Counted from the stretch's first letter, positions 23,319-32,313 are shown. The stretch is 64,000 nucleotides of DNA from Herbidospora yilanensis (GCF_001570565.1 NZ_BBXE01000021.1:1-64000); one strand, 5' to 3'. The notes: generated from the letters alone by a model not told the origin. A program made the numbers and translations.

Positions 23319-24323
23319 CTAACTCAGCGGCCATACACCCGTATTGACCACACGTTCCGGTTCCACACCACACAGGGCGGCGCGCTCACATCCGTACGCG
23401 AGCCAGTCGAGCTGCCCCGGAGCGTGGGCGTCGCTGTCGATCGCGAACAGGCAGCCCATCTCGTAGGCGAGGCGCAGCAGCCGCTTGGGCGGGTCGAGCC
23501 GGTCGGGCCGGGAGTTGATCTCGACCGCGACCCCGAACCGCCGGCACGCCTCGAAGACGATCTCCGCGTCGAACCGCGACTCCGCGCGCAGCCCGCCGCG
23601 TTTCCCCCCGGCCTTCACGATCCGGCCGGTGCAGTGCCCGAGCACGTCGACGTTGGGGTCGGCGACGGCGGCGACCATCCGGCGGGTCATCTCATCGGCG
23701 TCCATCTTCAGCGAGGAGTGCACCGAGGCGACCACGCAGTCGAGCCGGGCCAGCAGGGCGGGGTCCTGGTCGAGCGACCCGTCGGCGAGGATGTCGACCT
23801 CGATGCCGGTGCGGATCTGGAAGGGCGCGAACCGCTCCCGCAGCCCCTCGATGACCTCGATCTGCTCGGTCAGCCGCTCGGCCGACAGGCCGCGCGCCAC
23901 CGTGAGCCGGGGCGAGTGGTCGGTGATCGTCAGGTAGGAGTGCCCGATGGCCCGCGCCGCCTCGGCCATCTCCTCGATCGGCGACCCGCCGTCGCTCCAC
24001 GTGGTGTGGCTGTGCAGATCGCCCTGCAACGCCTCCCGTAGCCGGGCGGCGGCCTCCGGCAGGTCGGTCCCGGACGTCGCCTCCAGGCGGCGCAGGTAGG
24101 TGGGCGTCTGACCGGCCAGCGCCTCGGTGACCGCCAGCGCGGTCACCTTGCCGACGCCGGGCAGCTCGGTCAGCGTCCCGGCGAGGGCGCGCTCCTCCAG
24201 TTCCGCACGCGGCAGCTCCTCGACGACCTTGGCGGCGCCCCGGAAGGCGCGGACCCGGTAGGTGGGTTCACCGGCCCGTTCCAGCAGGAACGCGATTTGG
24301 CGCAGGGCGTCAAGAGGCTCCAT
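23319..24323 (-). CDS. PHP-domain phosphoesterase with N-terminal HhH (PolX-like)
   Basis: 334 residues. Residues 1-90 are a PolX-like helix-hairpin-helix region (LTELPGVGKVTALAV). Residues about 95-330 are a PHP domain with DLHSHTTWSDG, ITDHSPR, GIEVDILADG, ASVHSS, GHCTGR, EINSRPD and AIDSDAHAP, a complete set of metal ligands. In family X polymerases this PHP domain is a 3'-5' exonuclease; here the polymerase catalytic core is absent. A DNA repair or phosphoesterase role is likely. The promoter must share the 93-bp gap with the divergent plus-strand operon. Confidence 0.85.
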   Translation of the reverse strand: MEPLDALRQIAFLLERAGEPTYRVRAFRGAAKVVEELPRAELEERALAGTLTELPGVGKVTALAVTEALAGQTPTYLRRLEATSGTDLPEAAARLREALQGDLHSHTTWSDGGSPIEEMAEAARAIGHSYLTITDHSPRLTVARGLSAERLTEQIEVIEGLRERFAPFQIRTGIEVDILADGSLDQDPALLARLDCVVASVHSSLKMDADEMTRRMVAAVADPNVDVLGHCTGRIVKAGGKRGGLRAESRFDAEIVFEACRRFGVAVEINSRPDRLDPPKRLLRLAYEMGCLFAIDSDAHAPGQLDWLAYGCERAALCGVEPERVVNTGVWPLS

Positions 24324-24357
24324 GCCGAAGACGTTATCAACCGGCCAGAATTGATGT

Positions 24358-24387
24358 TTGTACCGTTCAAACAGACACCGATAGGCT
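24358..24387 (+). promoter_or_regulatory. Candidate promoter of the ATP-grasp/DUF350 operon
   Basis: TTGTAC (24358-24363) and TAGGCT (24382-24387) are separated by 18 bp and lie 30 bp before the ATG at 24417. This is a fair match to a HrdB-type promoter. Confidence 0.4.
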
Positions 24388-24416
24388 TGCCCGACCTCAA
24401 GGAATCATGGAGCCTT

Positions 24417-24845
24417 ATGGCCGCCTCACCCCCACCAGCGGGACCGCCGACGTTCCCCATGGCCGGCGGTCCGCCGCCGAAGAAGAACAAGAAGGCCTCC
24501 ACCGCCGTCAAGCTGGGCGCCATCGGCGTGTTGTCGGTTCTGGTCGTGGGTTTCTGCGCGGCCGTCGACGACGACTACGAGGAGGTCGACGCCGACTGCG
24601 TCGACATGAACAACCCGCTGCCCGACGGGTCCTACCCGATCGTCGACGACGACCTGTGCGACGACGACGGCCGGGTCTACCACGGCTCCCACGGCGCCTA
24701 CGGGTGGTATTACGGCGGCGTCCGCAGCGGCGCGCACATCCGGGGCGGCACCACGCTGCGCCCGGCGAACGCGCAGATCTCCACCCGGTCCGGCAAGGTC
24801 ATCCAGCGGGGCGGCTTCGGCTCGCGCAGCAGCGGCGGCAGCTGA
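24417..24845 (+). CDS. Acidic single-span membrane protein
   Basis: 142 residues. A Pro-rich cytoplasmic lead ends in KKNKK, then one membrane span (VKLGAIGVLSVLVVGFCAAV), then a strongly acidic stretch (DDDYEEVDADCVDMNN) and a Gly/Tyr/Ser-rich tail (YGWYYGGVRSGAH) with a Gly/Ser end. Four cysteines flank or follow the acidic part. Similar small proteins precede ATP-grasp/DUF350 pairs in actinomycetes, in the position held by ygiB (DUF1190) in E. coli; the analogy is positional. GGAG 4 nt upstream fixes the ATG. It ends 3 nt before the ATP-grasp gene. Confidence 0.75.
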   Translation: MAASPPPAGPPTFPMAGGPPPKKNKKASTAVKLGAIGVLSVLVVGFCAAVDDDYEEVDADCVDMNNPLPDGSYPIVDDDLCDDDGRVYHGSHGAYGWYYGGVRSGAHIRGGTTLRPANAQISTRSGKVIQRGGFGSRSSGGS

Positions 24846-24848
24846 CCC

Positions 24849-26009
24849 GTGCGCAGGGAACGGTCCGCACCCCGGCACGGCTGGGAGACCACGGTCGAGA
24901 GCCACGGCCTGGCCTACCACCGCTCCGCCCACCCGAGCGGAGTCGACCGGCCCTACTGGGACGAGAGCGTCCACTACGTCTTCTCGATGGACGAGGTGCT
25001 CACGCTGGAGGCCCAGGTCGAGGAGCTCCATCGCATGTGCCTGGAGGCGGTCGACCACGTCGTGGCCACCGGCCGCTTCCACGACTTCGCCGTGCCCCCC
25101 GAGTGGACGCAAGCGATCAAGGACTCCTGGTATCGCCGCGAACCCCACCTGTTCGGCCGCTTCGACCTCCGCTACGACGGCTCCGGCCCGGCGAAGCTGC
25201 TCGAATACAACGCCGACACCCCGACCAGCCTGCTAGAGAGCTCGGTCGTCCAGTGGTACTGGCTGAAAGACGTCTTCCCCGACGACGACCAGTGGAACTC
25301 CATCCACGAACGCCTGGTCGACCGCTGGAAGGCCATCGCCGCGACCCTCCCGACGGGCCCCTCCCACTTCGCCTGGACGAGCCTCGACACCTCCGGCGAG
25401 GAGGCGATGACCCTCGGCTACCTCCAGGAGACCGCCACCCAGGCCGGGCTGGCCACCGTCTCCATCGCCATGGAGGACATCGGCTGGGACGCGCTCAACC
25501 GCCGGTTCGTCGACGTCGAGGAGCGGGTCATCCGGTCGCTCTGCAAGCTCTATCCGTGGGAGTGGATCGTGCACGAGCCGTTCGGCGCCCACGCGCTGCG
25601 GCTGATGCCGTCGATGACCTGGATCGAACCGGCGTGGAAGATGCTGCTGTCGAACAAGGCGCTGCTGGCGGTGCTCTGGGAGCTCTACCCCGGCCACCCG
25701 AACCTGCTGCCCGCCTACCTCGACGGCCCCCGTGACCTGGCAGGATTCATCCGCAAGCCGCTCTTGGGCCGCGAGGGCGCGTCGATGACGATCCTGTCGC
25801 CCGCACACTCCCTGGAGACCGGAGGCTCCTATGGCGCCGAAGGGTTCGTCTTCCAGGAGTTCCAGGCCCTGCCCGACTTCGACGGCCAGCGGCCCGTTCT
25901 GGGCGCCTGGGTGGTGGAGGACGAGTCGGCCGGGCTCGGCATCCGGGAGACGGCCGGCCTGATCACCGACGACACCTCGTCGTTCGTCCCCCATCGAATC
26001 AACGGTTAA
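24849..26009 (+). CDS. Glutathionylspermidine synthase-like ATP-grasp protein
   Basis: 386 residues. It begins with YHRSAHPSGVDRPYWDESVHY, then FGRFDLRYDGSGPAKLLEYNADTP, the N-terminal and ATP-grasp start of the GspS synthetase domain, followed by LPAYLDGPRDLAGFIRKPLLGREGAS and a final ATP-binding segment near 340-375. The amidase domain of bifunctional GspS is missing, as in E. coli YgiC/YjfC. The expected reaction is ligation of an amine to a carboxylate with ATP; the true substrates in actinomycetes, which make mycothiol rather than glutathione, are unknown. GTG start is 3 nt after the previous stop. Confidence 0.85.
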   Translation: MRRERSAPRHGWETTVESHGLAYHRSAHPSGVDRPYWDESVHYVFSMDEVLTLEAQVEELHRMCLEAVDHVVATGRFHDFAVPPEWTQAIKDSWYRREPHLFGRFDLRYDGSGPAKLLEYNADTPTSLLESSVVQWYWLKDVFPDDDQWNSIHERLVDRWKAIAATLPTGPSHFAWTSLDTSGEEAMTLGYLQETATQAGLATVSIAMEDIGWDALNRRFVDVEERVIRSLCKLYPWEWIVHEPFGAHALRLMPSMTWIEPAWKMLLSNKALLAVLWELYPGHPNLLPAYLDGPRDLAGFIRKPLLGREGASMTILSPAHSLETGGSYGAEGFVFQEFQALPDFDGQRPVLGAWVVEDESAGLGIRETAGLITDDTSSFVPHRING

Positions 26010-26033
26010 CACCCCCCAATAGGAGCAGGGTCA

Positions 26034-26474
26034 ATGGACACCACTTCGTTCGGCGAGGTCCTCGGCAACGGCGCCCTGGCGATCGCCGCCTACGCCGTCC
26101 TCGGCGTGCTGCTGCTGATCGTCGGTTTCTACGTCATCGACATGGCCACGCCGGGCAAGCTCAGCAAGCTCATCCGGGAAGACCGCAACCCCAACGCGAC
26201 CGCCCTCACCTCGGCGGGCCTGGCGGCCGTCGGGCTGATCGTGGCCGCCTCGATCTTCTCCTCCGGCGGCCGGCTCCAGGAGGGGCTGATCGCCACCGCC
26301 GTGTTCGGCGTGCTCGGCATCGCCGTGCAGACACTCGGCATGTTCGCCTTCGACAAGGTGGCCGGCATCTCCATCCGCGCCCTGGTCGCCGAGCCGACCC
26401 TCCAGCCCGCCGCCGTCCTGCTCTCGGTCACCCACGTCGCCATCGGCCTCATCACGGCCGTCGCGGTCATCTGA
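26034..26474 (+). CDS. DUF350 membrane protein
   Basis: 146 residues with four spans: IAAYAVLGVLLLIVGFYVID, AGLAAVGLIVAASIF, GLIATAVFGVLGIAVQTLGM and AAVLLSVTHVAIGLITAVAV. The loop TPGKLSKLIREDRNPNATAL and the following span are typical of DUF350. DUF350 proteins are repeatedly linked in bacterial genomes with ATP-grasp synthetases and envelope-stress genes. It is third in this operon, 24 bp after the synthetase gene, and likely the membrane element of the system. Confidence 0.85.
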   Translation: MDTTSFGEVLGNGALAIAAYAVLGVLLLIVGFYVIDMATPGKLSKLIREDRNPNATALTSAGLAAVGLIVAASIFSSGGRLQEGLIATAVFGVLGIAVQTLGMFAFDKVAGISIRALVAEPTLQPAAVLLSVTHVAIGLITAVAVI

Positions 26475-26527
26475 CCCCGTCCGATTCCTTCAAGACGGTC
26501 CCGTACGCGGTCTCGTACCGTCGGACC

Positions 26528-26914
26528 ATGGCAATTCAGTTCAACGTCATCGGCCTGGTCGTCAGCGACATGGGCCGGTCGCTCGCCTTCTACCGCCGCC
26601 TCGGCCTGGACCTCCCGGCCGAGGCCGACGGCGAGCCCCACGTCGAGGTGACCCTGCCCGGCGGCTTCCGCCTGTGCTGGGACACCGAGGAGACCATCAG
26701 GTCGTTCGACCCCGAATGGACCCCGGGCCCCGGCCGGACCGGCCTGGCGTTCCAGTGTGACGGTCCGGCCGAGGTCGACAGGACCTACGCCGCGATGGCG
26801 GAGTTCGGCCACCTGCCGCCCTGGGACGCCTTCTGGGGGCAGCGCTACGCCGTCCTGACCGACCCCGACGGCATCAGCGTCGATCTGTACGCCCCACGAG
26901 ATCCGTCAGCGTGA
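26528..26914 (+). CDS. VOC family protein
   Basis: 128 residues, a glyoxalase/bleomycin-resistance-like fold with two beta-alpha-beta-beta-beta units: FNVIGLVVSDMGRSLAFYRRLGLDL, with the first-strand position of the usual metal His taken by Asn/Val, and AVLTDPDGISVDLYA with the final acidic ligand replaced by Asp. It therefore may not bind metal like glyoxalase I. The role (isomerase, dioxygenase-like or binding protein) cannot be told. Its last 41 nt overlap the end of the convergent AraC gene. Confidence 0.8.
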   Translation: MAIQFNVIGLVVSDMGRSLAFYRRLGLDLPAEADGEPHVEVTLPGGFRLCWDTEETIRSFDPEWTPGPGRTGLAFQCDGPAEVDRTYAAMAEFGHLPPWDAFWGQRYAVLTDPDGISVDLYAPRDPSA

Positions 26915-27548
26915 CCCCGGTCAGCGCCCGCACCTCCCGCGCGAGGTGGGCCTGGTCGGCGTAGCCCTCGTCGTGGGCCACCTGGGCGAACGCGCCCCCC
27001 GACCGGGCCCTCTCCAGCGCCCGGTTCATCCGCAGGATGCGGCCCAGCGTCTTCGGCCCGTAGCCGAAGGCACGCAGGCAGAGCCGGTGGAAGCGGCGCT
27101 CGCCCAGATCGAGCCGGCCGGCCGCGGCGGCCACGCCCAGCCCGCCGCCGATCAGCCCCACGGCGGCGCGCACCACCGGATCGGGCCGCAGATCGGCGGC
27201 CACGGCCTCGATCCCCCCGCCTCCGCGCAGCCGGTTCTCCAGGGCCCGCACCCGGCCCGCCGTCCAGACCTCGTCGAGCGGGACCCGGCGGTCGCGCAGC
27301 TCACCGGCCGGCACGCCGAGCAGCTCAGGCAGGTCGCCGGGGGCGAACCGCAGGCCGGTGTAGTCGGCCCCCGGGGTGATCGTCGTCTGGTAGGCGACCG
27401 AATCCGGCCCGGCCACGACGAGGCGGCCGGACGTCCACAGCAGGTCCATGCAGCCGTCGGGCAGGACCCGGCGCGCGGTCTCGGCTGCCACAGCGGGCGT
27501 GTGCCACACGACCGCGCCCGGAATGACCGACGGCCGTTCCCGGTACAC
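26874..27548 (-). CDS. AraC family transcriptional regulator
   Basis: 224 residues. The N-terminal half (RRVLPDGCMDLLWTSGRLVV, TTITPGADYTGLRFAPG) is the DUF6597-type sensor common in actinomycetes. The C-terminal half is an AraC DNA-binding domain: LDLGERRFHRLCLRAFGYGP, KTLGRILRMNRALERA, then AHDEGYADQAHLAREV with the second helix-turn-helix. The GTG at 27548 is the best start; longer frames run into the divergent fasR promoter region. Its target may be the convergent VOC gene or genes elsewhere. Confidence 0.8.
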   Translation of the reverse strand: MYRERPSVIPGAVVWHTPAVAAETARRVLPDGCMDLLWTSGRLVVAGPDSVAYQTTITPGADYTGLRFAPGDLPELLGVPAGELRDRRVPLDEVWTAGRVRALENRLRGGGGIEAVAADLRPDPVVRAAVGLIGGGLGVAAAAGRLDLGERRFHRLCLRAFGYGPKTLGRILRMNRALERARSGGAFAQVAHDEGYADQAHLAREVRALTGVTLTDLVGRTDRR

Positions 27549-27612
27549 CGTCCCAGCTTGCCACGGCCCCACCGTTGGCGAATCCGCACAGGCGACCTGG
27601 CACGCTATAACC

Positions 27613-28761
27613 GTGAACGACAGGGTGCGTGAAGACACGGCGCGGCGGCTCGACCGCGCCATGGGGAGTCTGGGCACCGCCGCGATGGCCCGCATGGAGG
27701 AGCAGCTCGCCTGGTACCGCGCCCTGTCGGCCGAGGACCGTTCCTGGGTCGGCCTGGTCGCCCAGGCCGGGATCGCCGCCTTCGTCGAGTGGTTCGGCCA
27801 CGCCGGGCAGGGCCGCCCGACCCCGAGCATCGAGTTCTTCGGCACCGCGCCCCGCGAGCTCAAACGCAGCGTCTCCCTCCAGCAGACCGTCGACCTGGTC
27901 CGCATCGTGGTCGAGGTGGTCGAGGCCGAGGTCGAGGAGCTCGCCGCGCCCGGCGGCGAGGAGGTGCTGCGCAACGCGATGTTGCGCTACACCCGCGACG
28001 TCGCCTTCGCCGCCGCCCAGGTGTACGCCCGCGAGGCCGAGGCCCGGGGGTCGTGGGACGCCCGGCTGGAGGCCCTGATCGTCGACGCGCTGGTGCGGGG
28101 CGAGGTCGACGACGGCCTCCACTCCTGGGCCGCCGCCCTCGGCTGGACCTCCGCCCCCGTGGTCGTCTTCGCCGGCCACGCCCCGGGCGACGACCCCCAG
28201 AGCGTCATCGACGGCCTGCGCGACCGGGGCCGGCGGGCGGGCCACGACCTGCTCGCCGGGGTCCAGGGCGACCGGCTGATCGTGATCGTCGGCGGGGCCG
28301 ACAGCATGAAGGAGGCCGCCCGCCTGGTCGTGCCGAGGTTCGCCGCCGGTCCGATCGTGATCGGCCCCGAGGTGCCCGACCTGCACGCCGCCGCCCGGTC
28401 GGCGCGGGCCGCCATCGCCGGGCTGCGGGCCGCCGCGGGGTGGCCCGACGCGCCCCGGCCCGTGCTCGCCGACGACCTGCTCGCCGAACGGGCCATCGAC
28501 GGCGACGAGGACGCCCGCGCGGCGCTGGTCGAGAACGTGTTCAAACCGCTGGCCGGCACCCCGCTGCTCGACACCCTCGCGACCTACCTCGAACAGGGCA
28601 CCTCGCTGGAGGCGACGGCGCGGCTGCTGTTCGTCCATCCGAACACGGTGCGTTACCGGCTCCGGAAGATCGCCGAACTGACGGGCTACACGCCGACGGA
28701 GGGGCGGTCCGCATTCACCCTTCAGGTTGGGTTGATACTCGGTCGACTGACCGTAATCTGA
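27613..28761 (+). CDS. fasR: PucR/CdaR-type activator of fatty acid synthesis
   Basis: 382 residues. The C-terminal 60 residues form the PucR-type helix-turn-helix: LATYLEQGTSLEATARLLFV then HPNTVRYRLRKIAELTG. The N-terminal two-thirds are the helical and GGDEF-like sensor part of this family. In Streptomyces the FasR regulator sits immediately upstream of fabD-fabH-acpP-fabF and activates it, and the same order is seen here. The GTG at 27613 is only 1 nt below TATAAC (27606-27611); if that is the -10 box, translation starts at GTG 27625 on a nearly leaderless message. Confidence 0.85.
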   Translation: MNDRVREDTARRLDRAMGSLGTAAMARMEEQLAWYRALSAEDRSWVGLVAQAGIAAFVEWFGHAGQGRPTPSIEFFGTAPRELKRSVSLQQTVDLVRIVVEVVEAEVEELAAPGGEEVLRNAMLRYTRDVAFAAAQVYAREAEARGSWDARLEALIVDALVRGEVDDGLHSWAAALGWTSAPVVVFAGHAPGDDPQSVIDGLRDRGRRAGHDLLAGVQGDRLIVIVGGADSMKEAARLVVPRFAAGPIVIGPEVPDLHAAARSARAAIAGLRAAAGWPDAPRPVLADDLLAERAIDGDEDARAALVENVFKPLAGTPLLDTLATYLEQGTSLEATARLLFVHPNTVRYRLRKIAELTGYTPTEGRSAFTLQVGLILGRLTVI

Positions 28762-28764
28762 CCG

Positions 28765-28781
28765 CCGCATATTAATTGCGG
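28765..28781 (+). promoter_or_regulatory. Inverted repeat between fasR and fabD
   Basis: CCGCATATTAATTGCGG has 5-bp arms around an AT-rich centre, 4 nt past the fasR stop and about 97 bp before fabD. It may be a FasR binding site for the fab promoter or a weak terminator of fasR. The AT-rich core is unusual for this genome. Confidence 0.35.
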
Positions 28782-28877
28782 AGAAACCGGAACTGTAGGG
28801 ATTCCACAACAGAGGCGGGCAGAAGTTCGTTCGGATCCCCAGCTCTGTGTCGAAGGGCTACAGGGCAGGGTGGTACC

Positions 28878-29789
28878 GTGCTCGTCATCGTCGCGCCGGG
28901 ACAAGGCGCCCAAACTCCAGGCTTCCTGAGTCCGTGGCTGGAGCTCCCCGGATTCCGTGACCGTCTGTCAGCATGGTCGGAGATCGCGAAGCTCGATCTC
29001 GTCGCCTACGGCACCACCGCCGAGGCCGAGGAGATCCGCGACACGGCCGTCGCGCAGCCCCTTCTGGTGGCCGCCGCGCTGGCCGCCTTCGAGGAGCTCG
29101 GCGTCACCGCCGACCTGGTCGCCGGCCACAGCGTCGGTGAGTTCGCCGCGGCCGCCCTGGCCGGAGTGATCACCGCCGACCAGGCCGTCTCGCTGGTCGC
29201 CGAGCGCGGCCGGGCGATGGCCGAGGCCGCCGCCGTCACCGCGACCGGCATGACCGCCGTCCTGGGCGGCGTCGACGTCCTCGACGCCCTCGCCAAGCAC
29301 GGCCTTACCCCCGCCAACAACAACGGCGCCGGTCAGATCGTCGCGGGCGGCACGCTGGAGCAGCTTGAGGCCCTCCAGGCCGACCCGCCGCAGCGGGCCC
29401 GCCTGCGTGCCCTCGCGGTCGCCGGGGCCTTCCACACCCACCACATGGCTCCGGCCGTCGAGCGGCTGCGCGCCGCCGCGGCCGACGTCACCCCGGCCGA
29501 CCCGGCGATCCGGCTGCTGTCCAACGCCGACGGCGCGATCGTCATGTCGGGCCGCGACGCCGTCGACCGCATGGTCAACCAGGTCAGCAACCCGGTCCGC
29601 TGGGACCTGTGCATGGAGACCATGGCCCAGGAGGCCGGCGACACCCCCGTCACCATGATCGAGCTGCTGCCCGGCGGCACCCTGACCGGCCTGGCCAAGC
29701 GTGGCCTGCCCGGTTCCGTGACCGTCGCGCTGAAGACCCCCGCCGACCTGACCCCGGCCCTCGACGCCGCCAAGGAGGCGATCAAGTGA
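28878..29789 (+). CDS. fabD: Malonyl CoA-acyl carrier protein transacylase
   Basis: 303 residues. The acyltransferase fold starts VAPGQGAQTPGFL, the nucleophile is Ser85 in GHSVGEF, and the catalytic His lies in GAFHTHHMAPA. ALLPGG-type end (IELLPGGTLTGLAKRG) completes the domain. It moves malonyl from CoA to AcpP for the type II fatty acid synthase. Starts at GTG 28878 behind an AGGG purine run and overlaps fabH by 4 nt. Confidence 0.95.
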   Translation: MLVIVAPGQGAQTPGFLSPWLELPGFRDRLSAWSEIAKLDLVAYGTTAEAEEIRDTAVAQPLLVAAALAAFEELGVTADLVAGHSVGEFAAAALAGVITADQAVSLVAERGRAMAEAAAVTATGMTAVLGGVDVLDALAKHGLTPANNNGAGQIVAGGTLEQLEALQADPPQRARLRALAVAGAFHTHHMAPAVERLRAAAADVTPADPAIRLLSNADGAIVMSGRDAVDRMVNQVSNPVRWDLCMETMAQEAGDTPVTMIELLPGGTLTGLAKRGLPGSVTVALKTPADLTPALDAAKEAIK

Positions 29790-30742
29790 AGCTGCCCGCG
29801 GGGGCGCCGGGCGCCAAGGTGCTGGCCTTCGGCCACTACCAGCCGGCGAACGTGGTCACCAACGACGATCTCGCCAAGATCATCGAGACCAACGACGAGT
29901 GGATCCAGAGCCGGGTCGGCATCAAGGAGCGCCGCTTCGCCGGTCCCGAGGAGTCCGAGATCGATCTGGCCGTGCAGGCCGGCGGCAAGGCTCTGGCCGC
30001 GAGCGGCCTGGCGGCCGCCGACATCGACCTGGTGATCGTCGCCACCTGCACCCCCGAGGCCCCGATCCCGAACCTGGCCGGGCGGGTCGCCCACCGGCTC
30101 GGCGTCCAGGCGCCGGGCGCCTACGACCTCAACGCGGCCTGCGCGGGCTTCTGTTACGCCCTCGCCGCGGCCAGCGACTCGATCCGCGCGGGCTCGGCCA
30201 GGAACGTGCTGGTCATCGGCACCGAGAAGCTCACCCAGTGGGTCGACGTCAACGACCGCGCCACCTCGGTGATCTTCGCCGACGGGGCCGGCGCGGCGGT
30301 CGTCGTCCCGTCCGAGACCCCGGCCATCGGCCCGGTCGTGTGGGGCAGCGCGGGCGACAAGGCCGACGCCATCATGATCCAAGACCGGTCGTCGTCCCTT
30401 CACCAGGAAGGTCAGACGGTGTTCCGCTGGGCCACCACGGCCCTTCACCCGGTGGCCAAAGAGGCGTGCGAGCGTGCGGGCGTGGCCCCCGCCGACCTGG
30501 CGGCGTTCGTGCCCCACCAGGCGAACCTGCGCATCATCGAGGCCATCGCGCGCAAGCTCGGCGCCGACAAGGCCGTCGTCGCCCGCGACATCGTGCTGGC
30601 CGGCAACACCTCGGCCGCGTCGATCCCGCTCGCGCTGTCCCGCATGATCGAACAGGGCGAGGTGCCCTCGGGCGGCCTCGCGCTCCTCCTGGGCTTCGGG
30701 GCGGGCCTGACCTACGCCTCCCAGGTCATCGAGATCCCTTAA
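29786..30742 (+). CDS. fabH: 3-oxoacyl-ACP synthase III
   Basis: 318 residues. The KAS III triad is Cys119 in NAACAGF, His244 in PHQANLR and Asn274 in GNTSAAS. It condenses an acyl-CoA starter with malonyl-ACP to begin each chain; in actinomycetes it accepts branched starters that give iso and anteiso fatty acids. A strong AAGGAGG lies 7 nt before its GTG, which overlaps the fabD stop (GTGA). Confidence 0.95.
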   Translation: MKLPAGAPGAKVLAFGHYQPANVVTNDDLAKIIETNDEWIQSRVGIKERRFAGPEESEIDLAVQAGGKALAASGLAAADIDLVIVATCTPEAPIPNLAGRVAHRLGVQAPGAYDLNAACAGFCYALAAASDSIRAGSARNVLVIGTEKLTQWVDVNDRATSVIFADGAGAAVVVPSETPAIGPVVWGSAGDKADAIMIQDRSSSLHQEGQTVFRWATTALHPVAKEACERAGVAPADLAAFVPHQANLRIIEAIARKLGADKAVVARDIVLAGNTSAASIPLALSRMIEQGEVPSGGLALLLGFGAGLTYASQVIEIP

Positions 30743-30797
30743 TGCCTGTACGGTCTTCGCCGTACGAAAACCCAGAAACACCACTCAAAGGAGAGAC

Positions 30798-31037
30798 ATG
30801 GCAGTCACCGAGCAGGAGATCCTGGCTGGCCTCGGCAAGATCGTCAACGAGATCACCGGTATCCCGGCCTCCGAGGTGACCCCGGAGAAGAGCTTCGTCG
30901 ACGACCTGGACATCGACTCGCTGTCGATGGTCGAGATCGCCGTGGCGGCCCAGGACGAGTTCGGCGCGGAGATCCCCGACGACCAGCTCAAGCACCTGAA
31001 GACCGTCAAGGACGTCATCAACTTCATCCAGAACTGA
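30798..31037 (+). CDS. acpP: Acyl carrier protein
   Basis: 79 residues, acidic. The phosphopantetheine site is Ser41 in DLDIDSLSMVEI. Helices before and after match type II ACPs. AAAGGAGAGA precedes the ATG. It carries the growing chain between FabD, FabH and FabF, which flank it. Confidence 0.95.
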   Translation: MAVTEQEILAGLGKIVNEITGIPASEVTPEKSFVDDLDIDSLSMVEIAVAAQDEFGAEIPDDQLKHLKTVKDVINFIQN

Positions 31038-31080
31038 GTTCCCCAGCGCAACCGTTCGACCGTAGAGGAGTGCAGCCAAA

Positions 31081-32313
31081 GTGAGTACCAACCGGGTGCG
31101 AGTCGTCGTCACCGGACTCGGCACGACGACGCCCCTTGGTGGAGACGTCGCCTCGACCTGGGCGGCGCTCCTCGACGGGCGGTCGGGCATCCGCACCCTC
31201 ACCGAAGACTGGGTCGACACCGTCCCGGCGAAGTTCGCCGGCGTCGCCGCGGTCGACCCCGGTGAGGTGCTGCCCCGACCCGAGGCCAGGCGTCTCGACC
31301 GCTACGAGCAGTTCGCCCTGATCGCCGCCCGGCAGGCCTGGCAGGACGCCGGCGCGCCCGAGGTCGAGCCGACCCGGCTCGGCGTGGTCGTCGGCTCCGG
31401 CATCGGCGGCATCAACACGATCCTGCAGGCCTACGACACCTACCGCGACAAGGGGTGGAACCGGCTCTCGCCGTACACCGTCCCGATGCTCATGCCCAAC
31501 GGCGCCGCGGGCTGGATCTCCATCGACCTGGGCGCCCAGGCGGGCACCCACGCGGCGGTCAGCGCCTGCGCGACCGGCGCCGAGTCGATCGGCCAGGCCA
31601 TCGAGATGATCCGCTCCGGCCGCGCCGACGTCGTCGTCGCCGGCGGCAGCGAGGCGGCCATCCACCCGCTGAACATGGCCTCGTTCGCGGCCATGCGCGC
31701 CATGTCGACCCGCAACGACGAGCCCCACCGCGCCTCGCGCCCCTTCGACAAGGGCCGCGACGGGTTCGTGCTCGGCGAGGGCGCCGGCATCGTCGTCCTG
31801 GAGTCGGAGGCCCACGCGAAGGCGCGCGGCGCGAAGATCTACGCGGTCGCGGCCGGCGTCGGCATCACCTCCGACGGCCACCACATCTCCGCGCCGGAGC
31901 CGAGCGGCATCGGCGGCAAGACCGCGATGCTGACGGCCATCGCCGACGCGGGCATCAGCGCCGCCGACGTGCGCCACGTCAACGCCCACGCCACCTCGAC
32001 GCCCGTCGGCGACGAGATCGAGGCGCGGGCCATCCGCGAGGCGCTCCCCGGCTCCCCGCTCGTCACCTCGACCAAGTCGATGACCGGTCACCTGCTGGGC
32101 GGCGCGGGCGGCATCGAGTCCGTCTTCACGATCCTGGCGCTGAGCGAGCGCGTCGTGCCCGCCACCGCGAACCTCGACGACCCGGCCGACGGCCTCGACG
32201 TGGACATCGTGCGCGGCGAGCCGCGCAAGCTCCCCGACGGGCAACTCGCCGCGATCAACAACTCCTTCGGCTTCGGCGGCCACAACGTCGCCGTCGCCTT
32301 CACCACTGCTTGA
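31081..32313 (+). CDS. fabF: 3-oxoacyl-ACP synthase II
   Basis: 410 residues. The KAS II triad is Cys163 (SACATGAES), His303 (NAHATSTPVGD) and His337 (TGHLLGGAGG). It performs the elongating condensations of fatty acid synthesis. It begins at GTG 31081 behind AGAGGAG and is followed 22 bp later by the carboxyltransferase gene, so it is in the same operon. Confidence 0.95.
   Translation: MSTNRVRVVVTGLGTTTPLGGDVASTWAALLDGRSGIRTLTEDWVDTVPAKFAGVAAVDPGEVLPRPEARRLDRYEQFALIAARQAWQDAGAPEVEPTRLGVVVGSGIGGINTILQAYDTYRDKGWNRLSPYTVPMLMPNGAAGWISIDLGAQAGTHAAVSACATGAESIGQAIEMIRSGRADVVVAGGSEAAIHPLNMASFAAMRAMSTRNDEPHRASRPFDKGRDGFVLGEGAGIVVLESEAHAKARGAKIYAVAAGVGITSDGHHISAPEPSGIGGKTAMLTAIADAGISAADVRHVNAHATSTPVGDEIEARAIREALPGSPLVTSTKSMTGHLLGGAGGIESVFTILALSERVVPATANLDDPADGLDVDIVRGEPRKLPDGQLAAINNSFGFGGHNVAVAFTTA

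Noticed and set aside
29333-30784. 483-codon minus-strand frame across fabD/fabH
   Set aside because: Sequence is a Gly/Arg/Asp-rich shadow; the plus-strand genes have complete active sites.
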